64,000 nt of DNA, taken from contig RWJK01001090.1 of assembly GCA_004335835.1 (NCBI GenBank), positions 1-64,000 of the forward strand. The letters are read 5' to 3'. This document shows, in pieces, positions 46,721 to 57,355 of this stretch. A program made the position numbers and the translations under genes. Position 1 is the first letter of the stretch; the number at the start of each line of letters is the position of its first letter. The notes below the pieces were generated by a model. That model saw nothing but the letters and a program-made list of their open reading frames with translations, was not told the origin of the DNA and searched no databases. Source of the stretch: Scenedesmus sp. ARA3. Its lineage: Eukaryota; Chlorophyta; Chlorophyceae; Sphaeropleales; Scenedesmaceae.

Positions 46721-46849
46721 GTTGGTGCAGCTGTGGCGTGGTCAGCTAATCCCTGCAAGTTTACGTGGTGTAGGGGTCCACTGCTTTTGTGCACCCACAT
46801 GCACATCTGTGTCTGCGGAAGGCAATTAGAACACTGATGTTGGCGAGAT

Positions 46850-48180
46850 TTGGCTGTTTGTTTGTGAGGTCCAGTCGAGCTCCACGGCTCCAGTCGAACA
46901 AGAATTTCAGTGTTGTGGCCTGGCTGTTTGGGGAAGGGTCTGCAGCAACGTGCTGCTGCTTACAACGCACTGCTTCCATGTCTCAGGTTCTCGTGGAGTG
47001 AGAAGGTGTATTGAACTCCAGCCGTCTCTCGTCTGAGATCTGGCTGTTTGTTTGTGTGTTGTCAATGGCTCCACTCAGGCAAGAATTGCAGCGAGGTTGT
47101 TTGGCTGTTTGGTACGGTCTGAGCACTGTTGACATCGCCTTGCTGCTCCTTGGAACACACCCCTTTTTCTAAGGGGTGTGTCTCTGGCACTCGTTGGCTG
47201 AGAAGGTGCTTTGAATTTTGCCTTTTCCCCTCCTTGCACAACCATTTTGGGAGGTTTTGGACTCGCGCCGAGAGTTTGGTGTGCTGTCCATCCTCCATGG
47301 CACTGCAGCATGCCTGCATGCATAGCTTGTGTGCATGGGCGAGGGGCATTGTGCGTTGGGCATCGTGGTTGGCGTTGATGCATGCTGCTGCTGCTTTACA
47401 TACCGCACGCTGTGACAGCATGTCCCTTGCACTCATGAAATAGGTGCACTGAACTCTTATTTCTCCTCATCACGTCATCCATCGTGGGACCTCTGGAGCT
47501 GCTCCCTCCTAGCAGCAAAGAGTTGTTTGCTGTGCATCATCCTTCAGTCTTCAGCACCTGGTGTTTTGTGTGGATCCACAAGAATTTGCAGCGAGGGGCC
47601 GTTTTTGTACTGGGAGGGTTTGGGTCCGTGTGCTGCCTGTTTGTATGGGGCGGGGTTGGAAGCTGCGTGGTTTGTGGATTCAAAAAGGAAGTGCAGCGAG
47701 GGGCTGTGTTTGTACAGGAAGGGGTTTGGAGGTGTGTGGTTGGTGGATTCACAAGAATTTGCCGCGATGGGCTGTGTTTGTAGGGCTGGGAGGGCTTTGA
47801 AGCGTTGTGCTGCTCCTGGCATGCAGTGCTTCTTTTGTACTCGAGTAGAGCATGTCCCTGTCACTGGGTGGTTGATTGCACTAAACTCCATTTTCCCCTT
47901 TTATGTGTCCTAGGAGGCACTATAGTGGGTGGCTACTTTTTGCGGCACCGTGCTGTGTGCCAAAAACCCTTCAGCCTCTGATGTATCTGGGCCAGGTTGT
48001 TGACAGTGAGGTTGCTGTTTGCCTGTAGAGTTGTGTGCCTCTCAATGAACTTGCAGTGACAGGGGTAGTTTGTTGGGCAGGGAGGGGCTTGAAGCAGAGT
48101 GCTGCTCAATTGCACACGCTGCATTTGCAACACAGCATGTCCCGCGCACTCACTGATCAGGTGTACTGAACTCAACGTTG
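46850..48180. repeat. Degenerate long-unit tandem repeat region
   Basis: At least five units of about 200-430 bp recur. Landmarks: an opening with CTGGCTGTTTG or GGCTGTG; AAGAATTTGCAGCGAGG-like stretches (for example 47580 and 47750); GTGCTGCTCCTTG; and closings such as GGTGCACTGAACTC near 47016, 47213, 47450, 47885 and 48170. No protein is conserved across the units. Confidence 0.6.
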
Positions 48181-49829
48181 CCTTGTGTCATGAATCAGCA
48201 GTTTGAAAGGTGGTTCCTTGTTGCGTCAGCATGTTGTGTCCTGTGTTTTGTTTCAGCCTGCAGCATGGCTGGTATGCTTGGCTTGCGAGCCTGCCGTGCA
48301 AGAACACCATGCAGCATGTCTGTTGGCTGTTGCCACTCGAACTGTGCATGCCTGCCAGGCGCACACCCAAAAGTGCCTGGAGGGTGGGATCTAATAGCAC
48401 CGGGCTGTTTCAATGCCAGTGTTGTGAGGAACAGCAGTGCTGCATGTGCAGTGCGGGTAGCTTAACACGCTTTTGGTCTGAGTGTGGGTGCAAGTGTGGG
48501 TGTTTGGGGTCCAATGATAGACAGGGTTGGCAGTTGCGGTTCACAGCCAGTGGTCATGTTCGGCAAAGGACTTTGTCCCTGCCAGCCTGGCACAGCTGTT
48601 GCTGTACATGACGGGGCAGGTTCTAGGGCCGTGTCCTTGATGAAGTGTGAGGGTGCTGGTGAGGGTGCTGCCGCTGCACACGCACAGCTGCCAACAGCAG
48701 CAGCGGCAACACAGTCAGTGCAGTAGGTCCAGATGAAGGTGTCGGTGGGTGCTGTTGTGCATTTTGAGGCCATTAGTGCAGTGTCTGCAATAGCTGCATT
48801 GTATTCATTGTGTGCACTTTGTGCATGCATTGCATCATGCATGCATGCATGCGTGATGGCCGCGCTGGTTGCATCGGTTGCATATCAAAAGGCACCTGCA
48901 CAATGTCTGGGTGCTGCTACCGCAGCACTGCCGGCCATGTGCATGGTTGTCGATGAGGCGCCAACGTGTGCTGTGACGGCAGCAGTATGTTCAGCACCCT
49001 GCTTTTGCTGTTGCTGCCTGGCGCTCTGTCTGGCTAACATGTTGTTGACAAAGAGATTGCGTTGTGCTTGCAAGCAAGCATGCTGTGCACTCTGGCTGGC
49101 ATGCTGTGCTGCTCTGGCTCGGTTTTGTTAGTGGTGTATGTGAGCCGTGTGTTGGCTCCTGTCTGAGATATTCAAACCTTGTCGGGGGCAGCACTTGATA
49201 GCCGAGTGAGTGCGTCTGCTAAGTTTGCTATTGAAGGCAAACCCTGCCGCATGCACATGGCGCAAAGCTCCTACTGATTCTCCTGCCTGAAGTTACAAAA
49301 AGCATACTCGGAATCCCTTTTGAATGTGCGCCGTGACAACGATGCTCAGTGGCTGCAGGTGCACATGGGAGTGCCATTGCACATCACATTGGGATCGTAC
49401 ATTCAAGCTTTACATCATATTGTAACAGTAACACAACAGTACTTATATAGATTCAGCTGGTTTGATCTGCAGCCGCTTGCGGAGTGCTGCCTACACATGG
49501 ACAGCTGGCTTTCCTAGCTGCCGCCGTGCACTACTGCAGATCCGTCGAGCACGGCTGCTGGAAATGGGCACACACATCAGCGTCATCGTGTTACCAAGTC
49601 ATGACTGGCTGATCAGCCACAGTAATCTCATCACAAATCGTGACATGATGATTACGCTGGTAACGATGGTGGCGGCAAACTGATTGTCCGCATTCCAGAG
49701 TAGAAGGAGAGGGGGGGGGCGTGCGCAGAATGCAGGTGTAGCTACACTGTACAACACGTTTGTCGCTGACCATACATAAGGCAACAAACACAACATGTGA
49801 TGAAACCACAGCAACCACGAAAGAATGCA

Positions 49830-50300
49830 AATAACACAGCTCTTGCCTGCATCGTACGCAGTACAGACAAGCTGCATACAGGCTGCCGCGCAGTTGGGCC
49901 TGTTTCTGCTTCAGAGTAGGTACAAGCACAGTAGGTGCAAAGGGCACCAACAGCAGCTGCTGCTCAGCTGCTGTTGATGTTTTGGTGGCAGGAACAGCAC
50001 TGCGGCCTCACAGCAGCTGCCGTGGGCTGCAACCACCCAAGGATGCAAACAACACAGCTCTTGCCCGCATCGTATGCAGTACAGGCTTTCAAGATGCTGC
50101 TGCTCAGCTGCTGTTGACATGCACACACTGCACTGCACAGCAGCACCTGGAGCCCACAGCACAACAAGGTAGTTCCCGACCTCATTGGAGTCCAAGGATT
50201 GGAGTCAGTCCCGGCTGTTATGTACAGCCCACGGCAGCTGCTGTGCGGCTGGCAGTGCTGATCCTGCCACCAAAACATCAACCTTGGACATGGTAGTACG
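49830..50300. repeat. Diverged direct repeats with GCTCTTGCC landmark
   Basis: ACACAGCTCTTGCC(T/C)GCATCGTA(C/T)GCAGTACAG occurs at about 49836 and 50052. CAGCAGCTGCCGTGGGCT near 50010 matches CCACGGCAGCTGCTG near 50230 only loosely. Confidence 0.55.
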
Positions 50301-51130
50301 CTGGAAGACCAGCTGGTCTCCGCCCCTGCCCCCACGTATGCACGCATGCATTCAGCTAATATCACACACATACAGCAGCGCTGCTTCCAACAGCACCTGC
50401 GCTTTCCACATTTAAATCGCACAAACCCAGGCACTCACATTTCAAATACGCCTTGCAGGCCGGCACAGCGTTGCTGGCAGCAGCCAGGAGGCATTCTACG
50501 TGCAATCTGACACACAACAAGCAGCTTTTACAGCACTCCAGCTGTGCTGACATAATTGGATGTGATGGTGCGCCTTGAAGGCAGCCAAGAGGCATGACGC
50601 ATGCTGCATGCTGCAGGCCCACAGCGACACGGCAGTGAAGCTCAGCAACCATAACGAAGGGTGACGTACGGATGCTCGAGTAGCTTGTGTTGCCACAAGC
50701 AGGCTGAAGGTGATCAACGGTAACTGGTCTAGCACTTGGGTATGATTTGAACGTGTGAGACAGGTAGGCATGGAGGTAGGCATCAAAATGGAATGAAAAA
50801 GGTGAAAGGAGCTACCCACAGGCACAGACTGACACAATGCAGCGGCTACATGACGGCGCTGCTGTGCAGTGACACTGGTGATGATTTCTGGCAAATGTAT
50901 GGCGTGAGCTGCGACAAGTTTTCGCCATCATAGCCTGCAATGAGGAGCTGCATGCGGCACATGACAAGACAGAACCCACACACTTGATGCACACCATACA
51001 GCAGTGCTTTGAAAGGAACTGCCAAGGCATATGAAGAAAACAGGGATTGCTGGACAGTACTTGAAGGGGCAACGGGCAACAGTAGATTGCCCACTGCAGA
51101 AACGCGCAAATGCATGAAACCTGAGCAAAC

Positions 51131-51880
51131 GCACGGCAAGGGCTGCTGAGCCCCAGATGCACCTCCCTGTTGCACCACCTCAAGGCCAAGTGCTTGCCGA
51201 GCTGCAGCAACACGGCCGCGTGCAACCCTGTTGCTGCAGGTCCAGAGACATCTGCCATAGGCAGCCAATACGCAACATAACAACGTCAATGCTGGGGCGT
51301 GGGAAGTCCCACGTGCACAACAGCACCCACAATCCTGCCACACGCCAAGGGCTGCTGAGCCCCCGTTGCACGTCCCAAATGAATCCCCTCAACTCAAGTA
51401 CTTGCCAGCTGCAGCACCCCGGTCGCGAGCAACCTGGCTACTGCAGGTCCAGAGACATCTGCCGAAAAGCAGCCAACATGTATGTAACCCGTGTCTTCAA
51501 CGCATCAGAAATAACTTAAATCATGCTGGGGTGTGGGTCCCGCATGCCCCGCATGCTAAATTCGCCAGGCCTCGCTGGAAGCAGCAGCAGCAGCAGCTGC
51601 CACCAGCCAGGTGCTGCGCAGCAGGCCTCGAACACGTCACTGAGCCACAAAAATCCTGCCACACGCCAAGGGCTGCTGAGCCCAGATGCACCACCCTGTA
51701 AACACCCGCTGAACTCACAAGTACTTGCCAGCTGCAGCAACCAGGCCGCAAGCAACCTGGCTGCTGCAGGTCCAGAGACATCTGCCACAGGCAGCCAACA
51801 TGTAACACAATGTATGGAGCATAACAAGCACGATGCTGGGGTGTGGAAAGTCCCACATGCCCCGCATGCTGAAATAATAA
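51131..51880. repeat. Three-unit tandem repeat, about 215-320 bp
   Basis: Units near 51131, 51345 and 51662 share AAGGGCTGCTGAGCCC, TTGCC(A/G)GCTGCAGCA, and a nearly invariant CTGCAGGTCCAGAGACATCT. Between them CATGCTGGGG(C/T)GTGG recurs three times. On the minus strand one unit could encode 'QMSLDLQQ', but frames do not persist. Confidence 0.75.
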
Positions 51881-52605
51881 CCAGGACTCTTAAAAAAAAC
51901 CCAAGCAGCAGCAACCACCAGCCGGGTGCTGCCCAGCAGGCCTCAACACACGATGGCACGAGCATTGATTGGAGCACGCAGTGCCGACACCCGAAAGCAC
52001 CGTCACACACATATCATGGGATCATCCCATCATTGATGGAAGGGACACCTCACATTGCTGGGACGCAAAGCTGGAACGCACAGTTCTGGCAGGCCAGCTG
52101 GCAAGGCAGCGCAGCCCAAAGAGACACTAGATGCCAGCACAGGCCAGTTGCACAGGCATAAGTGGTGTGGATGGTGTGAAACATCAAGCACGAAAGCTGT
52201 ACAGCACTTCAATTACCAGCCCCAGTCAGGCCTGAGGATGCAGTACAAGCAGCCTCAGATTGTTTACGGTGTGAGAATTTCCACACGTTGCAATGCTTTT
52301 TGGGGTACACCCATATGAACACATAGTCTAGATAACAATAGGCAGCATGCATACAGTACTTGGTTCTTTGTCGTGCAGCAGCAGCGCCGCAGTTTGGCGC
52401 TTTTTGCACAGCCGGCCGCATCAAGGACGGCACCGAAGCAGCCAAACAACCACCTTTCAGGTCACTGCATCCCCTTCCAACAACAGATGAAACATCCTCG
52501 CCAATTTGATAATGTTTGAGCACCGTGTATGTGCAGCCGGCAATACGCAATGCCATGTATAGCAGATAGACACGCCAAGTGTCTATTGCTCTGCCTCAGC
52601 AGCAC

Positions 52606-52765
52606 TCAAGGCTGCCTGTTTACCCCTGCTTCTGCCAAGACTTGCAGCAGCAGCTGCTGCAAAGCACGCTTCTGCGCAGCAGAGGCAGCACCACTTATTG
52701 CCTGGCCTGCTGGCAGGTGCCCTGCCAGGCTGGCCTTGTCAGCTGCAGCTGCAGCAACAGCTGTG

Positions 52766-52814
<49 letters not shown>

Positions 52815-53574
52815 GCATAACATACTGTTTCTTATGGCTGGCATTGCGCAGCACTGCATCCTCTGCACTGCGCTTCAGCCGCCGCTGTGCCTGCTGCTGC
52901 TGCTCATCTCCAGCCCTGCACTGCATCAGCAGGGTCCTAATAGCTGCTGCTGCTGCTGTTGCTGCAAGCTGGGGGCTGCTGCTGCCAGCCGCTGACGTCG
53001 TAGCAAGTGGAGAGTTGTAGTGCCCCACCTGCTGCTGCTGCACTGCAGGCGCAGCTGCTGCTGAAATGCTGCTGCTGCTGCTGCTGCTGGAACCGGTCAG
53101 CAAACCACCTGGCACGACCTTGGCAGCGCGTGCTAAGGCATAAGGGCTGCTAATGGCTGCTACAGGCGGCTTGGCGTTGCTGCTGCTGCCACTGCTGCTG
53201 CAGCAAAAGCTGCTACGGGCAGCAGCAGCAGCATAGCCTGCATCAGGTGTAGCGCCAAAGACAGTAAATGCAGCGCTTCCGCTGTCAAAGCCTGATTCAA
53301 CTCTTGTGGTAGCAGTAACAGGGCCAGCTGGACCCTCTAGACCACCGAATGCGCTCTGCAGGCTGCAGTTGCTGCTATCACCCAGCACTGTGCTGTTGCC
53401 AGGTGATGTGCCTTGAGTGGCGATCGCAGCATTGAGGTACGCACTGATGGATTCAATGAGGTCGCCGGCTGTCTCTGCTGCTGCGATGGGCTGCAGCAGC
53501 TGCTGTGGTTGGCGTCGCTGCTGCTGCTGCGGCGGCAGCGGTGCGCTCCACAGCCCCTGGCTTGGCACCGCCCA

Positions 53575-53605
<31 letters not shown>

Positions 53606-53658
53606 ATTGTAGATGGCGACAGATTAGGCATTGGCACCTGCCACTGCAGCTGCCAGTG

Positions 53659-53698
<40 letters not shown>

Positions 53699-53838
53699 AG
53701 GGCGCTGTTTGTGGACTGCTGCCAACCTGGCAGCAGGGGTTCGGAGGTGTGCAGGCTGCAGCTGCTGGTGTGGCTGGTGCTGGCTGCCACGCTGAGCTGG
53801 CCAGAATGACTGTCATAGCCGCCAGGTGCCGCTGCAGC

Positions 53839-53869
<31 letters not shown>

Positions 53870-54294
53870 CCAGGGTGTGCTGCCATGGAGTTGCTGTTGC
53901 AATAGCCAGCTAGCCAATCATCGACACTGACAGGGGCCCCATCCAGGCCATCTACATCTTGCAAAAGATCATCGTTGTCAAAAAGGTCCTCAAAAAGCAT
54001 CAGCTGTGGCTCCGATTGTTGAGCCTGAGGCGGCACTAGCTGCAGCAGGTGGGAGGGAGTTGTGCTGCTCCCTCCTACCTGCTGCTGCTGCTGCTGCTGC
54101 TGCTGCCGCAACAGCTCAGCTGGCAGATGGCCAGCGGAGTAGCTGCTGTACGTAAGTGAATGTTGTTGTGATGGTGTGTCTGCGCACAGCATCGAGCTTG
54201 GAAGCCAGCAGAAGCCTCTCATGGCCTCGCCAGGCTGCGGAGTCAAGCTACAGCCGTTGTCTGGACTGGCGAGGCTGCCCGTGCAGTAGTCCAT
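52606..54294 (-). CDS. Unknown Q/A-rich nuclear-type protein, paralog B
   Basis: A single exon of 562 residues from the ATG at 54294; the frame is open 12 codons further to 54330. It is paralogous to the plus-strand gene at 43980-45449. Shared blocks, in the same order, are an acidic motif 'QPQLMLFEDL', 'GAPVSVDDWLAGYCNS', 'DSHSGQLSVAASTSHTSSC', 'PQQLLQPIAAAETAGDLI', 'QQQVGHYNS' and 'NASHKKQ'. It is longer than A through extra Gln runs and a segment 'AISSPYALARAAKVVPGGLL'. It ends 'LLLQVLAEAGVNRQP'. I cannot name the family. The two genes converge, separated by 7.2 kb of repeats, consistent with an inverted duplication. Unlike nearly all other genes here, neither copy has a visible intron or echoes. 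Confidence 0.72.
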
Positions 54295-55682
54295 GTATTT
54301 CAAGATGTGGGGTCGAAATGTTGTTTTCACCTTGCAGGAAAGGCTGCAAGGCAGCCAACAGGCAGCACCGGGGTCGAGTCACGTATGCACAAACAACTTC
54401 AATCGATGCCTAACGGCAATGTATAACAGAGGGTTTGCTGATATTGCTGTAAAGATTGCACGGTGGTGCAGGAGGCCCTTTGCAAGACGCGGATCAAGCC
54501 CAGCTGGCCTTGGAAGGGGCGCCTTAACCCTATCCTCACCTTAGACGCACGGCACAGTTGCAGTGTTCTGATACTTTAGGATGTTTGAAATTGCAGGACG
54601 TCTCGTAGAAGCTGAAATTGCACGTGCTGTCGCCAGTCTTGACCTTTTTGTGTGCGATGCAGCGGACTTTCACTGTGCAAGCTGGCAAAGTTGTGAACAG
54701 CGCCAGGTAACACGATGCAATAGTCAGAATAAAGACCTCGAACAGTTTGAGCCACCAAGCGGTGTGCGTGGGTGTGGTTGTAGACCTTATCAAACTCTGA
54801 TACCCGGGGGCACCCGGGGGTGCTCTCCACCACACGCAATCCTCCGACGATGCCTCCGGCGACGTGACCATGTCTTCCACAGCTGCATTTTGCATGTCAG
54901 AGGTACGGTTTCGCAAATAAGGCTCAAAGTGGTGGGGCTGAGGCCGTTTGGCAGCGTCCCGAGAACCACGTGGCAGCCACGTGGGAAGGGGTGTCAACCA
55001 GGCCCCAGTGGTGACGCAAATGAAAAGCAGCGGCATTCGCAATGCGAAAGCTGCAAAACTGCATAAACATAATTTTGTCACTCATTTCGAATCGTAAATC
55101 GCTTGCACACGCTCTGAGCTGCCATCCACAACCCTGCCTCCACAGCAAATGCAGAGTGACAGGTTGCACCAGGGCCCAACACACCATAGCCGGCAAAACG
55201 CGGTACATTCGTTAAGAAGCAGCAGATGAAAGACGCACTGCACGAACCTGCTACAGCAGGGAGCCTTGGCACCAGGTGTGCGCAAACACCAAATGCAAAT
55301 CTTACTGTTGCACAGGCTGCGGCCGCCGCCGCCGCCAAGTGCGGCACTTGAATGTCAGGGCCTCCCTCGAAGCGCACACTTCACGCTGCGCCACATAAAG
55401 AAAGTTGCCAATTGCATTCATTACAAGCATAAGCATGATGCAACATAATGCGTACTCACATGGCAAGAAGTGGTCCCCCGAAAGGCCACCATGGCTGCTG
55501 AACCTCAGATTAGCATGTGCAGCGCCACACAGAGCTTGCACACTGCAGCACCTTGCAGCTGTCAAACTGAAGTGCGCAGTGCTGGCAAGAAGCACGTAGG
55601 CAATACTGCAATGTGTGTTACCTGCAATTCTTTATACTAAAAATGGGGGCGCGGGCTGTGGTATGCAGCGTTGATGCAACGA
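54295..55682. other. Interval between paralog B and the OCP3-like 3' repeats
   Basis: It should hold paralog B's promoter. A 181-codon minus-strand open frame (54536-55081) contains one hydrophobic stretch ('FEVFILTIASCYLALFTTL') but no family motif. The plus strand carries an overlapping 161-codon frame. I do not call either a gene. Confidence 0.4.
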
Positions 55683-56360
55683 GTAACCACTACTGCAAGT
55701 CGAGACGCTGCGCCGGCAGCCCTCCGCAGCAAACGCACCACAGATGCACATTTCAAGACGCTGCAGCTGCACACCCAAAGTGCCCACCAGGTGTGACTAT
55801 GCCTGCCAAACAATGGGCGCTCTGAAACTGCATGTGCAGTGCCCAATAACCGAGGCACTCCAGCTCTGGCGTTCAAAGGGCAGTTTCTGACCAAAATCGG
55901 CAAAACGGCCTTTCCTACGCACACAGCCTGCCTTCCTGCCTCACAGAAACCACTGCTGGAAGTCCAGCGCTGCGCTGGCAGCCCCTCCGCAGAGCATATG
56001 CACCACCGCATTGCACATACTGCAGCTGCACACCTGAAGTGCCAGCTGTCTCTCCGCTTGCCAAACAGTGGGCGCTCTGCAGCCAATGGTGCAGCGTCAA
56101 AACCCAAGGCGCCCAGACTATGCAGAGCAGCCCACGTCCAAAACAGGCATCGCCTGTCACACACGAAGTGCCTGCCTTCCCGCCTCACAGGAACCACAGC
56201 TGGAAGTCCAGCTGCTGCGCCAGGCCTGCGTGGTCATGCTGCAATGCCCATGCGCCACACACCCTCAGCATGATGCCGTGTGCCGCACGAGGGTTGGATT
56301 GCACTGCACAACTGGAGCACCAACAACACGTGACGCGCTGCAGTGCACACACAAAAACAT
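55683..56360 (-). repeat. Three echoes of the OCP3-like gene's 3' end, stop codon included
   Basis: The coding end 'GLPAQRLDFQQWFL' plus TGA (56364) recurs downstream near 56185 ('AQQLDFQLWFL' plus TGA), 55941 ('RWTSSSG' frame; bases CTGGACTTCCAGCAGTGG, TGA kept) and about 55683-55715 (degenerate). Unit length is about 180-245 bp. Between copies the shared sequence includes GAGCGCCCA(C/T)TGTTTGGCA and GTGTGCAGCTGCAG. The same GTGAGG could be a donor, so the real end could continue in an unseen exon. Confidence 0.85.
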
Positions 56361-56363
56361 GCC

Positions 56364-57315
56364 TCACAGGAACCACTGCTGGAAGTCCAGCCGCTGCGCC
56401 GGCAGCCCCTCCGCAGCGCGGCGCCGCCGCCACGCGCCCCGCCACGCTTTGGCCCCGTCCCTCGCCACAAAGCTAATCCCGCTGATCTCCAATCCAGCAG
56501 GGCCCTTGCCAGCCTTATTACCATTTGTGATCTTTATGCCTAGATCTTCTGCCAGCTTTGCACCCTTGAACTTTTTCGGGCTTGGCAGTGCACTGCGCAG
56601 GGAAGCCAGCTCACGCGCAGTCAGCCGCGACACCGCCGGACCCGCTGCTGCTGCTGCTGCTGCTGCAGCTGCATTCTTGCCGGGTTCTTGCTGCTGCTGG
56701 GGCTGCTGTGTTGGTAATGCTGCTGCTGGAGCTTGCGCTGCTGCCGCTGCATTGCGTGCCAGCAGCTTGGCCTGGCGGGGGTTGTGTGGCGTGCCGTCCA
56801 TGTCGCGCCGCGCTTCAAACCAGTCCAGCACAATGTCCCTGCAGCAGCAGCAGCAGCAGTAGTGTCAGCGCACATTCGTGCAGCTCCCAGGCAGCCCAAT
56901 ACCTGTCCAGCAACCTCCTTGCTGGCCCAGGGGCCAACACAAAGGGGCTAAGAACAAACAGCCGTATAACATCTGGTCAACGTCTGGTCAACATCTAGTC
57001 AACAGCTGGTCAAACGCACCTGGGCAGCCGGTGCAGGTCAAACAGCCCCGCCACCACCTCCTTGCTGGGCCAGGGGCTGCGGCTGTACACTCCCTCCAGC
57101 GTGCGCAGCACCTCAGCAGGAAGCCGCCGGCCCTTGCGGCTGCTGCCGCCAGCAGCAGCAGCAGCGTCGCGGCGCGCAGCAAAGGGGATGTATCCCGTGT
57201 CTGGATTAGGGTCGCTGAAGGGGAGCGCAGCAGGTGCAGCTGCTGCTGCACCGGCCCTGCTGCTGCTACTTGGAGATGACCAGAACGGATCTGCTGCTTC
57301 CTGCTGCTGCTTTGA

Positions 57316-57355
<40 letters not shown>

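Larger units (their letters stand above)
45450..52605. other. Gene-poor interval between convergent paralogs, 7.2 kb
   Basis: No gene could be supported. The interval is largely degenerate direct repeats, listed separately at 46395-46720, 46850-48180, 49830-50300 and 51131-51880. Both flanking genes end into it, so it contains their 3' UTRs. A possible exon-like segment on the minus strand near 50440-50500 ('HVECLLAAASNAVPACKAYL' before GTGAGTG) could not be extended. Confidence 0.5.

Noticed and set aside
45450..52605. Possible retrotransposon filling the gap between paralogs
   Set aside because: No reverse transcriptase, integrase or transposase motif and no long terminal repeats were visible on either strand.
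54536..55081. 181-codon minus-strand frame with one membrane-like stretch
   Set aside because: No family motif, an overlapping frame of similar length exists on the other strand, and no conserved start or splice context is seen.
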